From assembly GCA_946482495.1 (NCBI GenBank), contig CAMLRV010000032.1:1-14757 (forward strand): a stretch of DNA of 14,757 bases. Direction: 5' to 3'. Below are positions 6,177 to 13,831 of this stretch, piece after piece. The translations under genes and the position numbers were made by a program. This DNA is from an uncultured Flavobacteriia bacterium. GTDB taxonomy: Bacteria > Bacteroidota > Bacteroidia > Flavobacteriales > Flavobacteriaceae. The stretch's first letter is position 1. Each line of letters opens with the position of its first letter. The notes under the pieces were generated by a model that was not told the DNA's origin, did no database searches, and worked only from the letters and a program-made list of their open reading frames with translations.

Positions 6177-8879
6177 ATGAAAAAACAACTACTTTTTGTT
6201 TTTGGATTTTTTGCAATGCTTGGATTTTCCCAGAGTCCTAGCCAAAAAATACAAAGTTATATTAATGAAAAATATAGCAAATTGAACATTAGCGCTTCAG
6301 AAGTTTCGAATTGGATGATCGAATCTGAAACGAGTTCTGAGACTACAGGTATTACGAATTACTTAGTAATGCAAACGTACAACAATATTAAAATTGATAA
6401 TTCTTACACGTATTTTTGGATTAAAAATGGGGAAGTTATCAATACACCTGAAGGATTTATTTCTAATATTTCTTCAAAAGTAAATACTTCTACACCGTCA
6501 TTAGATGTTGTGCAAGGTTTTTCAACTGCTTTAACAAAATTGAATGAAAATAATTTTTCTGCAAGTATTGTTTCTTCAGATAAAAACAAATTTAAATTAT
6601 CAAATGGTAATTTAACAGATGATTTAGTTTCTGCTGAACTAGTTTATTTTCCAAATCAAGAGGGAAATTTAGTGCTATCTTGGAGTTATGAATTTTATTC
6701 TCAAGATGCTAAACATTTATGGAAAGTTAAAATCGATGCAACAAACGGAAACTTATTAGAAAAAAGAGATTTAGTTCATACTTGTTCTTTCGGACCAAAA
6801 CATAATCATTCTTTATGTAATCCTGTAGTATCAAGTTTTGAAAGCAAGATGTTTAAAGAGGAATCTGTACAATCTGTTTTAACGCCAGGAACCACAAATT
6901 ATAGAGTTATCCCTTGGAATTATGAAAGTCCAAACCATTCACCTAGGTTATTAATTACAAATCCAGAAGCTACAACTGCTTTAGCACCTTTAGCTCTTGC
7001 GGCATCTCCTAATGGATGGCATAATTCAAGTACAGCAATTGGTGGATCAACAACTACATATACTATTACTAGAGGTAATAATGTTTTTGCAAAAGATGAT
7101 TTTGATAGTAACAATACTGGTGGTACTTCACCTTCTGGAGGAACATATCCAAATTTGACTTTTGATTTTGCTTATCCTGGAAATAATGTTGCTGCAAATA
7201 CTTACATCAGCGCAGCTACAACAAACTTGTTTTATATGAATAATATGATGCATGATTTGTGGTATCAGTATGGGTTCAATGAATTGAATAGAAATTTTCA
7301 AGCTGCTAACTATGGTAGAGGTGGTACTGGTAATGATGCCGTAAATGCAGAAGCACAAGACGGTTCGTCTTTAGCGACGCCAAATTTAAATAATGCTAAT
7401 TTTTCAACTCCGGGTGAAGGTTCTGCTCCAAGAATGCAAATGTATTTATGGAATTCAAATCCGCCTAAAATGTTAATTAATACAGGTTCTTTAGCTGGAA
7501 CAAATTATAGTATTAATGATAATGCTTTTAATCCCGGACACGTTACATTACCTGTTGCTCCTGCTGCTCTTACAAATAATTTAGTTTTGTATCAAGATGC
7601 AAATCCAGATATTTCTGATGCTTGTGAAGTTCCAGTGAATGCTGCCGCACTTAGTGGTAAAATTGCTGTTATTAGAAGAGGTACTTGCTCATTTGTAATT
7701 AAAGTAAAAAATGCACAAAACGCAGGCGCAGTTGGTGCTGTTATTGTGAATAATGTAGCTGGATCTGTTAATATGGGTGGAGCCGATTCTTCAATTACAA
7801 TTCCTGCTGTAAGTATGTCTCAAGCTGATGGAGAAGCTTTAATTGCGTCTATGGCTGCAGGTACAGTGAATGCAAGTATATCTATTCAAGATGGATCATA
7901 TGTTAATGGTGATGGTGATTTTGATAATGGCGTAATTGCTCATGAATATGGTCATGGAATTTCTGGAAGATTAGTAGGTGGTGGTGGCGGATTAAATTCT
8001 TCAGAACAACCAGGTGAAGGATGGTCAGATTGGTTATGGTTAATGATGCAAATTAAACCAGGAGATACAAGAAATGGCGATAGAGGTATTGGTACTTTCG
8101 TGGTAAATGAAGCCACAAATGGTCCTGGTATTAGACAATATAAGTATTCTACAAATATGACTACTAATCCGCATACATTTGCTAGTACTAACTCAATGTG
8201 GTATACTGATGCAAGTGGTGTAGATGCTGTTAATGTGCATGCTGTAGGTTCTGTGTGGTGTGTAATGTTATGGGATTTAGCTTGGAATTATATTGATAGA
8301 TATGGTTATGATGCTAATATTTTCAATGGAACTGGAGGAAACAATAAAGTAATGCGTTTGGTTATCGATGCGATGAAATTAACTCCTGCAAATCCTTCAC
8401 TTGTTCAATGTAGAAATGCAATCATTCAAGCAGATATTAATTCAACAAATGGGCAAAATTACTGTATGATTTGGGAAACTTTTGCAAGAAGAGGTTTGGG
8501 TGTAAACGCATCATCTGGAACTAATAGTGGTGTTACTGGAATTCAAGATCAAGTGGAAGATTTCACAGAACCAACTCCAGGTACAACTCCAGCAACTGGT
8601 TCAAACTGTTTATTAGGAAACGAATATTTCCAAAATAGCGACTTATTGAAAATTTATCCAAACCCGTCAAACGGATTAATTCATATCAACATTGCTAATT
8701 ACATAGGTGATTTACAAATCAAAGTATACGATATTAATGGAAGACAAGTTTTCAACGAAAATGTAAATGACTTCAATAATTCTAATGAAATTAATTTAGG
8801 AAAATTATCTAAAGGAATTTATATTTTAAAACTTCAAGGTGAAAATTTAAATCATTCTGAAAAAATTATTATCGAATAA
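6177..8879 (+). CDS. T9SS-dependent M36 family (fungalysin-like) zinc metallopeptidase with PA domain
   Basis: A 900-residue secreted protease. The signal peptide covers residues 1-19 (ending GFSQ), and an FTP/PepSY-type propeptide follows to about residue 200, which in this family keeps the enzyme inactive until cleaved. The catalytic domain starts near residue 255 and shows the fungalysin block NNMMHDLWYQYGF (355-367), then the zinc site HEYGH (H589, E590, H593) in DGDFDNGVIAHEYGHG, with the third ligand most likely E614 in GEGWSDW. A PA domain (about 455-565, core IRRGTCSF 499-506) is inserted in the catalytic domain before the zinc site. The C-terminus from IYPNPSNG (about residue 828) is a type A sorting domain for export by T9SS. 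All catalytic residues are intact. It probably degrades extracellular protein for nutrition; the substrate is unknown. It is a single-gene unit between its own promoter and a two-way terminator. Confidence 0.95.
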   Translation: MKKQLLFVFGFFAMLGFSQSPSQKIQSYINEKYSKLNISASEVSNWMIESETSSETTGITNYLVMQTYNNIKIDNSYTYFWIKNGEVINTPEGFISNISSKVNTSTPSLDVVQGFSTALTKLNENNFSASIVSSDKNKFKLSNGNLTDDLVSAELVYFPNQEGNLVLSWSYEFYSQDAKHLWKVKIDATNGNLLEKRDLVHTCSFGPKHNHSLCNPVVSSFESKMFKEESVQSVLTPGTTNYRVIPWNYESPNHSPRLLITNPEATTALAPLALAASPNGWHNSSTAIGGSTTTYTITRGNNVFAKDDFDSNNTGGTSPSGGTYPNLTFDFAYPGNNVAANTYISAATTNLFYMNNMMHDLWYQYGFNELNRNFQAANYGRGGTGNDAVNAEAQDGSSLATPNLNNANFSTPGEGSAPRMQMYLWNSNPPKMLINTGSLAGTNYSINDNAFNPGHVTLPVAPAALTNNLVLYQDANPDISDACEVPVNAAALSGKIAVIRRGTCSFVIKVKNAQNAGAVGAVIVNNVAGSVNMGGADSSITIPAVSMSQADGEALIASMAAGTVNASISIQDGSYVNGDGDFDNGVIAHEYGHGISGRLVGGGGGLNSSEQPGEGWSDWLWLMMQIKPGDTRNGDRGIGTFVVNEATNGPGIRQYKYSTNMTTNPHTFASTNSMWYTDASGVDAVNVHAVGSVWCVMLWDLAWNYIDRYGYDANIFNGTGGNNKVMRLVIDAMKLTPANPSLVQCRNAIIQADINSTNGQNYCMIWETFARRGLGVNASSGTNSGVTGIQDQVEDFTEPTPGTTPATGSNCLLGNEYFQNSDLLKIYPNPSNGLIHINIANYIGDLQIKVYDINGRQVFNENVNDFNNSNEINLGKLSKGIYILKLQGENLNHSEKIIIE
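8730..8879 (+). repeat. 3' copy 2 of a diverged direct repeat encoding the T9SS tail
   Basis: Matches 5891-6040 at 129 of 150 bases without gaps. Both copies encode DINGRQV, FNNSN, LKLQG and LNHSE at the same spacing and end at the stop codon. Confidence 0.8.
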
Positions 8880-8901
8880 TTAATTTAGAACTAGATTAAC
8901 A

Positions 8902-8938
8902 AAAAAGGCTATCCAATTGGGTAGCCTTTTTATTTTTT
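8902..8938. terminator. Two-way intrinsic terminator between the M36 peptidase and rsmG
   Basis: GGCTATCC (8907-8914) pairs with GGGTAGCC (8919-8926), one G-U pair, around an AATT loop. The A run before and T run after give a U-tract on either strand, so it can serve both converging genes. The last base overlaps the rsmG stop codon. Confidence 0.88.
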
Positions 8939-9567
8939 TAGGATTTATACTTTAAAGGTAAGTAAACTACTTTTTTAGTTTCGAAAAAGTCTTCTTCAAA
9001 ATAATCTGGTAAATCAAAAAGTTTTACTGTTTGATAAGCAGCTAATTCTTCAGTTAAATCGCCACCTTTTAAATACAAGATTCCATTTTTGAATTCGTGT
9101 GTAGAATTTTTCTTGGTTTTATCTTTAATCCATTTTACGAAATCTGGCATGTTAGTTACTGCTCTGCTTACAATAAAATCAAATTCTTCTTTTACTAATT
9201 CGGCTCTTTTTTGCTCCGCTTTTACATTTTTCAATCCTAAACCTTTTGCCACTTCATTTACCACTCTAATTTTTTTGGCAATAATATCAATTAAATAAAA
9301 GTTGGTTTCAGGAAATAAAATTGCCAACGGAATTCCAGGAAAGCCACCACCAGTTCCAACGTCTAAAACAGAAGCTCCAGGGTTAAATTGCATCACTTTT
9401 GCAATTCCTAAAGAATGTAATACATGTCGCGTATATAACTCATCAATATCTTTTCTAGAAATTACATTAATTTTTGCGTTCCAATCCGTATATAATTCTT
9501 GTAATTTTTTGAATTGATCAATTTGAGTCTCTGTTAAATCAGGGAAATATTTTAAAATTAGTTCCAA
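8938..9567 (-). CDS. rsmG: 16S rRNA (guanine(527)-N7)-methyltransferase RsmG
   Basis: A SAM-dependent methyltransferase of 209 residues, the usual length, which methylates G527 of 16S rRNA in the 530 loop; loss of it gives low-level streptomycin resistance in known bacteria. The family signatures are NVISRKDIDELYTRHVLHSL (34-53) and the SAM-binding motif VLDVGTGGGFPGIPLAI (67-83), followed by LIDIIAKKIRV and FDFIVSRAV. The start is TTG (complement of 9565-9567): no ATG lies in frame upstream near it and the next Met is residue 59, beyond conserved sequence. Family members commonly begin with Met followed by an acidic residue and KYFP a few positions on, so TTG is the position expected. The gene converges on the M36 gene and diverges from the desaturase gene across a 100-base promoter region. 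Confidence 0.95.
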   Translation of the reverse strand: MELILKYFPDLTETQIDQFKKLQELYTDWNAKINVISRKDIDELYTRHVLHSLGIAKVMQFNPGASVLDVGTGGGFPGIPLAILFPETNFYLIDIIAKKIRVVNEVAKGLGLKNVKAEQKRAELVKEEFDFIVSRAVTNMPDFVKWIKDKTKKNSTHEFKNGILYLKGGDLTEELAAYQTVKLFDLPDYFEEDFFETKKVVYLPLKYKS

Positions 9568-9584
9568 AATGTTAAATTTTTCTG

Positions 9585-9592
9585 CAAAAATA
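9585..9592 (-). promoter_or_regulatory. Probable -7 box of rsmG
   Basis: On the minus strand this reads TATTTTTG, an exact TAnnTTTG match, 17 bases before the TTG start codon. The transcript would have a very short leader. No TTTG is seen at the expected -33 position. Confidence 0.55.
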
Positions 9593-9644
9593 CAATTTTT
9601 AAATCATATGAGTTTTATCATAAAAAGTTTTCAATAAATATTAG

Positions 9645-9652
9645 TACATTTG
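9645..9652 (+). promoter_or_regulatory. Probable -7 box of the desaturase gene
   Basis: TACATTTG matches TAnnTTTG exactly and lies 15 bases before the ATG at 9668. The -33 region is A-rich with no TTTG at the usual place. Confidence 0.6.
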
Positions 9653-9667
9653 AACTCTTAAAATGAA

Positions 9668-10765
9668 ATGAATATGCAAGCGCCAACTTTTTCAAGATTA
9701 GATAAAAATCAGTTCTTTAGAACGTTAAATAAAAGAGTTAACGATTATTTTAAAGAAAATAATATTAAAAAAACAGGGAACTGGAAATTACACGTAAAAG
9801 CAGTAGTAATGTTCACTTTGCTTTTTGCACCATTTTTCGTGCTTTTATTTGTTGCTGTTCCATTTTGGGCTTATTTATTAGGATCGATTGTGATCGGAAT
9901 TGGTATGGCTGGAGTAGGTATGAATGTCATGCACGATGGAAATCACGGTTCGTATTCTACTAAAACTTGGTTAAATAAAATCATGGGTGGAAGTATTTAT
10001 ATCTTAGCCGGAAATGTATACAATTGGCAAGTACAACATAATGTTCTTCACCACACTTATACTAACATCCCTGGTCATGACGAAGATTTAGATGCAGGAA
10101 GAATTATCCGTTTTACAAAAGAAGCAGAATGGAGCAAAATTCATAAATTTCAACATTATTATTCTATCTTTTTATATGGTTTGTTAACGATAAACTGGTG
10201 CATTACTACCGATTTCAAACAAATGGCAAGCTATATCAAAAGAAAATTATCTTATGGTAGTGCGCCAAGTCCTAAAACACTTTGGACAGGTTTAATCATT
10301 TCTAAAATTGCTTATTTCTGTTTTTGGATTGCTTTGCCAATGGTTTTCGGAGTAGCGAATTGGTGGACTATTTTAATCGGATTCTTTGTAATGCATTATA
10401 CAGCCGGAATCATCCTAAGTGTAGTTTTCCAGTTAGCTCACATTTTAGAAGAAACAACAAATCCATTACCAAATGAAAATGGTGAAATTGAAAATACTTG
10501 GGCCATTCACCAATTATTAACTACTGTAAATTTCGCTCCAAAAAATTGGATTGTAAATTGGTATACAGGTGGATTAAACCATCAAATTGAACACCATATT
10601 TTCCCAAATATTAGTCATGTTCATTATGGTAAAATTGCAGAATTTGTAAAACAAACAGCTGCCGAATGTGACTTACCATATTTCGAATACAAAACGATGA
10701 GAAGTGCCGTAATTGCACATTTCAAACATTTGAAAAATTTAGGACAAAACCCTCAAATAGCTTAA
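9668..10765 (+). CDS. Membrane fatty acid desaturase (acyl-CoA/acyl-lipid type)
   Basis: An integral membrane di-iron desaturase of 365 residues that puts a cis double bond into a fatty acyl chain, helping membrane fluidity. The three histidine boxes are complete: HDGNH (89-93), HNVLHH (124-129) and HQIEHH (305-310). The glutamine-containing third box is typical of the front-end (Delta-5/Delta-6, linoleoyl-CoA desaturase-like) branch, but there is no N-terminal cytochrome b5 domain. Hydrophobic segments at about residues 46-85 and 210-260 fit two membrane hairpins. The position of the double bond cannot be told. Start: ATG at 9668; an in-frame ATG at 9674 is an alternative. A three-codon reading frame (ATG AAA TGA, 9663-9671) overlaps the start. 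No terminator follows, and the aminotransferase begins 54 bases later, so read-through into it is plausible. Confidence 0.92.
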   Translation: MNMQAPTFSRLDKNQFFRTLNKRVNDYFKENNIKKTGNWKLHVKAVVMFTLLFAPFFVLLFVAVPFWAYLLGSIVIGIGMAGVGMNVMHDGNHGSYSTKTWLNKIMGGSIYILAGNVYNWQVQHNVLHHTYTNIPGHDEDLDAGRIIRFTKEAEWSKIHKFQHYYSIFLYGLLTINWCITTDFKQMASYIKRKLSYGSAPSPKTLWTGLIISKIAYFCFWIALPMVFGVANWWTILIGFFVMHYTAGIILSVVFQLAHILEETTNPLPNENGEIENTWAIHQLLTTVNFAPKNWIVNWYTGGLNHQIEHHIFPNISHVHYGKIAEFVKQTAAECDLPYFEYKTMRSAVIAHFKHLKNLGQNPQIA

Positions 10766-10819
10766 AAATTGAGACGATTTAACTAGCGTTTCTTAATTAC
10801 ATAATAATTAACTACAATC

Positions 10820-12007
10820 ATGAACAACATTTTATCTGAAAGAATTAATAATCTTGCAGTTTCTCAAACTTTAGCAATGGCTGCATTAGCTAGAGAATTA
10901 AAACAACAAGGAAAAGACATTATTAGTTTAAGCTTAGGCGAGCCAGATTTCAACACGCCAGATTTTATTAAAGAAGCTGCTAAGAAAGCTATCGACGACA
11001 ACTATTCAACGTATCCACCTGTGGATGGATATTTAGATTTAAAAGAAGCAATTTGTGCTAAATTTAAACGTGATAATAATTTAAATTACACGCCAAATCA
11101 AGTCGTAGTTTCTACTGGTGCGAAACAATCTTTATACAATGTTGCTCAAGTAATGATTAACGATGGTGATGAAGTAATTCTTCCTGCACCATTTTGGGTT
11201 TCTTATTACGAAATTATCAAACTTTCAGGCGGAGTTCCTGTAGAAGTACCAACTTCTGTAGAGACTGATTTTAAAATCACTCCAGGACAATTAGAAGCGG
11301 CTATCACACCAAAAACAAAAATGATGTGGTTCAGTTCGCCTTGTAATCCTTCAGGCTCAGTATATACGAAAGAAGAATTAACAGGTTTAGCTGAAGTTCT
11401 AAAAAAGTATCCAAATATTTATGTGGTTTCAGATGAAATCTACGAACATATTAATTATACTGGAAACTATTGTTCCATCGCTTCAATCGAAGGAATGGAA
11501 AACAATACGATTACAGTTAATGGTGTTGCAAAAGCATTCGCAATGACAGGATGGAGAATTGGGTATATTGGAGCTCCAGAATTTATCGCAAAGGCATGTA
11601 CAAAAATGCAAGGTCAAGTTACTAGTGGTGCCAGTTCAATTGCACAACGTGCAACTAAAGCTGCTGTGGAAGCCAATCCATCTCAAATTAAATACATGGT
11701 GGATGCTTTTCATAAACGTCGCGATTTAGTTTTCGGATTAATGAAAGATATTCCAGGTTTCAAATTAAATAACCCTGATGGAGCATTTTATGTTTTCCCA
11801 GATGTTTCTGATTATTTCGGAAAAACTTTACGAGGAACAGAAATTAAAAATGCAACTGATTTTGCTATGTACTTATTGGCAGAAGCCAATGTAGCAACGG
11901 TAACTGGTGACGCTTTCGGAAGTCCAAATTGTTTACGACTTTCATATGCCACTAGTGAAGAGCAACTAATCGAAGCAATCAAAAGAATCAAAGACGCATT
12001 GTCTTAA
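10820..12007 (+). CDS. Class I pyridoxal-phosphate aminotransferase, aspartate aminotransferase type
   Basis: A cytoplasmic PLP-dependent transaminase of 395 residues, the usual length for the fold-type I AspC/AatA group, most likely swapping amino groups between aspartate and 2-oxoglutarate. Key residues are in place: SLGEPDFNTP near the N-terminus, STGAKQSLYN (phosphate-binding loop), N176 in SSPCNPSG, D205 in VVSDEIYEH (pyridine nitrogen), K238 in NGVAKAFAMTGWRIGY (Schiff base) and R373 in CLRLSYATS (substrate carboxylate). Related enzymes of this group also act on prephenate or aromatic amino acids, so the exact substrate is open. I see no TAnnTTTG promoter in the 54-base gap before it, so it may be read from the desaturase promoter. 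A strong terminator follows 8 bases after the stop. Confidence 0.92.
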   Translation: MNNILSERINNLAVSQTLAMAALARELKQQGKDIISLSLGEPDFNTPDFIKEAAKKAIDDNYSTYPPVDGYLDLKEAICAKFKRDNNLNYTPNQVVVSTGAKQSLYNVAQVMINDGDEVILPAPFWVSYYEIIKLSGGVPVEVPTSVETDFKITPGQLEAAITPKTKMMWFSSPCNPSGSVYTKEELTGLAEVLKKYPNIYVVSDEIYEHINYTGNYCSIASIEGMENNTITVNGVAKAFAMTGWRIGYIGAPEFIAKACTKMQGQVTSGASSIAQRATKAAVEANPSQIKYMVDAFHKRRDLVFGLMKDIPGFKLNNPDGAFYVFPDVSDYFGKTLRGTEIKNATDFAMYLLAEANVATVTGDAFGSPNCLRLSYATSEEQLIEAIKRIKDALS

Positions 12008-12015
12008 TATATTTC

Positions 12016-12042
12016 GCCCCTTGGAAACTTGGGGCTTTTTTA
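12016..12042 (+). terminator. Intrinsic terminator of the aminotransferase gene
   Basis: GCCCC (12016-12020) pairs with GGGGC (12031-12035) around a 10-base loop and is followed by six T's. It is GC-rich against the AT-rich background. The next start codon lies only five bases after it. Confidence 0.88.
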
Positions 12043-12046
12043 ATTT

Positions 12047-12478
12047 ATGAAAATTGAATCAATTAGAAATTTAAATGAATTGAAAAGTTTAGAAGGTTTG
12101 AGTATTGTTAAATGTTTAAGAAAATTCAATACTTATAACGTTTCACATATACCTATTGGTTTAAGAAATTTAGAACAAGATGGTATTACTTTTTTAGTTT
12201 TTGATAATAACAAGATTGTTAAATTTTCTCCAAATACTGAAGTTGGAACTATAAATTATTGTTTTGATGAAAGTATTGATAATAATCAATTGACTGATAT
12301 TTCTAACGATTTGTTTTTTGAGAAAATTATAGGTTTTAAAATAATTAGTCTGTCAAATATTTTTGGATTTATAGATAACTCTTATGGTATTGAATTTACT
12401 TTTGAAAATGGTTCAAGAATGAGAATAGTTTATGAATCCGAATCAAATTATGAATTTGACGCTTTAATAATAAGATAA
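12047..12478 (+). CDS. Protein of unknown function, 143 residues, directly before purT
   Basis: I do not recognise this protein. It has no signal peptide, membrane helix or metal motif. The N-terminal third is helical and charged ([15 protein letters not shown]), and the rest alternates hydrophobic and polar residues, ending in likely beta strands ([18 protein letters not shown], then FDALIIR). Small beta-rich proteins of this look include immunity and other accessory proteins, but I cannot assign one. The codons are very rich in A and T (AAT, TTT, ATT, GAT), more so than in the flanking genes. It lies one base before purT and five bases after the aminotransferase terminator, leaving no room for a normal promoter. 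The nearest -7-like sequence, TATATTTC at 12008-12015, mismatches in its last base. This looks like a gene inserted at the front of the purT unit, which is inference. Confidence 0.78.
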   Translation: MKIESIRNLNELKSLEGLSIVKCLRKFNTYNVSHIPIGLRNLEQDGITFLVFDNNKIVKFSPNTEVGTINYCFDESIDNNQLTDISNDLFFEKIIGFKIISLSNIFGFIDNSYGIEFTFENGSRMRIVYESESNYEFDALIIR

Positions 12479-12479
12479 A

Positions 12480-13649
12480 ATGAATAAAAAAATAGTATTA
12501 TTAGGTTCTGGTGAACTAGGGAAAGAATTTGTAATCGCCGCACAACGAATCGGGCAAACTGTAATTGCAGTTGATAGTTATGAAAACGCTCCAGCTATGC
12601 AAGTGGCAGATGGTTTTGAAGTCATCAATATGTTAGATGGTACCGAGTTAGATAGAATTGTAGCCAAGCATAATCCAGATTTCATCGTTCCAGAAATTGA
12701 GGCGATTCGTACAGAACGTTTTTACGATTACGAAAAACAAGGAATTACTGTTGTGCCCTCAGCAAAAGCAGCTAATTTCACTATGAACAGAAAAGCTATT
12801 CGCGATTTAGCTGCAAAAGATTTAGGTTTAAAAACAGCGAATTATCGTTATGCCACTTCATACGAAGAATTAAAAAATGGAGTAGAAGCTGTTGGAATGC
12901 CTTGCGTGGTAAAACCATTAATGAGTTCTTCTGGAAAAGGACAATCAACTATCAAATCGCAAGATGATATTGAAAAAGCTTGGACTTATGCAGTAGAAGG
13001 TTCGCGTGGTGATATCGTGGAAGTAATTGTTGAAGCATTTGTAAAATTCAATTCGGAAATTACACTTTTAACAGTAACTCAAAATAATAATTTGCCAACC
13101 TTATTCTGTGCGCCAATTGGTCACCGTCAAGAGCGTGGTGATTATCAAGAAAGTTGGCAGCCTGCTAAAGTTTCTAATTCTGATATTGCTGAAGCGCAAG
13201 ATATGGCAAGAAAAGTTACAGAAGCCTTAGGTGGTGCTGGACTTTTCGGTGTTGAATTTTTCCTTGCCGATGATGGTGTGTATTTTTCTGAATTATCTCC
13301 AAGACCACACGATACCGGGATGGTAACTTTAGCCAATACGCAAAATTTCAACGAATTTGAATTGCATTTACGTGCGATTTTAAGTTTACCGATTCCAGAA
13401 ATCACTCAAGAAAGAGTAGGAGCAAGTGCAGTAATTTTAGCTTCTGAAAATTCAGATAACCCAACTTTTACAGGTGTGGAAAATTTAGCTGCTCAACCAA
13501 AATCTGATTTTAGATTATTTGGAAAACCAACGTCACGACCATACAGAAGAATGGGTGTGGCACTAACTTACGATAATTTAACAGTTTCTGTTGAAGAAAT
13601 TGTAGAACGTGCGAAAAAAAATGCTATTTTAGTATCTGTAAATAAATAA
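12480..13649 (+). CDS. purT: Formate-dependent phosphoribosylglycinamide formyltransferase (GAR transformylase 2)
   Basis: An ATP-grasp enzyme of 389 residues (E. coli PurT is 392) that makes formyl-GAR from GAR, formate and ATP, the third step of purine synthesis, without folate. The N-terminal pre-ATP-grasp domain starts [14 protein letters not shown] (4-17), with [11 protein letters not shown] as the substrate-binding block. The ATP-grasp core shows [14 protein letters not shown] (143-156, glycine-rich phosphate loop) and the metal- and phosphate-binding stretch [24 protein letters not shown], with E271, R275 and H277. [11 protein letters not shown] near the end is typical of PurT and sets it apart from PurK. 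It starts one base after the preceding stop, so the two genes are very likely translated from one message. The small lipoprotein gene begins three bases after its stop, giving a tight three-gene unit. Confidence 0.95.
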   Translation: MNKKIVLLGSGELGKEFVIAAQRIGQTVIAVDSYENAPAMQVADGFEVINMLDGTELDRIVAKHNPDFIVPEIEAIRTERFYDYEKQGITVVPSAKAANFTMNRKAIRDLAAKDLGLKTANYRYATSYEELKNGVEAVGMPCVVKPLMSSSGKGQSTIKSQDDIEKAWTYAVEGSRGDIVEVIVEAFVKFNSEITLLTVTQNNNLPTLFCAPIGHRQERGDYQESWQPAKVSNSDIAEAQDMARKVTEALGGAGLFGVEFFLADDGVYFSELSPRPHDTGMVTLANTQNFNEFELHLRAILSLPIPEITQERVGASAVILASENSDNPTFTGVENLAAQPKSDFRLFGKPTSRPYRRMGVALTYDNLTVSVEEIVERAKKNAILVSVNK

Positions 13650-13652
13650 GAT

Positions 13653-13802
13653 ATGAAGAAAATAATTATTGCAGCAGTTTTTGGTAGTTTGTTTTTAACT
13701 TCTTGCGGACCTAGACGTTTAGGTTGCGGACCTTATAGAAGATGCGAAGTAAAATTACCTGCTAAGACAAATTCAGAAACGAATAAAACGCAACTTTCTT
13801 AA
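13653..13802 (+). CDS. Small cysteine-rich lipoprotein, 49 residues
   Basis: A short reading frame starting at ATG 13653, three bases after the purT stop. It begins MKKIIIAAVFGSLFLTSCGP: two lysines, a hydrophobic core and the lipobox LTSC, so the mature protein would start at C18 and be anchored in a membrane after signal peptidase II cleavage. The mature part is only about 32 residues. Its first part is rich in Cys, Gly, Pro and Arg (CGPRRLGCGPYRRC, C18, C25 and C31), with the unit CGP occurring twice, followed by a polar tail of K, T, N and S. The function is unknown. Two free cysteines could form a disulfide in the periplasm or bind a metal, which is a guess. The clear signal peptide and the tight spacing support a real gene. 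Its stop codon lies in the loop of the following terminator. Confidence 0.75.
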   Translation: MKKIIIAAVFGSLFLTSCGPRRLGCGPYRRCEVKLPAKTNSETNKTQLS

Positions 13803-13815
13803 GTGAAAGTTTTTT
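13792..13815 (+). terminator. Intrinsic terminator overlapping the end of the lipoprotein gene
   Basis: AACTTTC (13792-13798) pairs with GAAAGTT (13805-13811) around a six-base TTAAGT loop and runs into T's. The stop codon TAA (13800-13802) is in the loop and the left arm is coding, so ribosomes finishing the lipoprotein would disturb the hairpin. Confidence 0.75.
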
Positions 13816-13831
13816 ATTGTTTTATCCTTTA

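Noticed and set aside
6404..7358. Minus-strand open frames inside the M36 peptidase gene
   Set aside because: Shadows of a strongly supported protease gene, with no family features.
9089..9517. Two plus-strand frames opposite rsmG
   Set aside because: Antisense to conserved RsmG motifs, including the SAM-binding region; composition is that of a reversed coding strand.
10766..10819. Terminator between the desaturase and aminotransferase genes
   Set aside because: Only a poorly paired inverted repeat (AATTGAGA with TTCTTAATT) and no T run, so it does not qualify.
13145..13405. Minus-strand 86-codon frame inside purT
   Set aside because: Antisense to conserved ATP-grasp sequence, with no supporting features.
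13817..13831. TTG start for the Crp/Fnr gene
   Set aside because: It begins directly after the terminator U-tract and adds five residues without family similarity; ATG 13832 is preferred.
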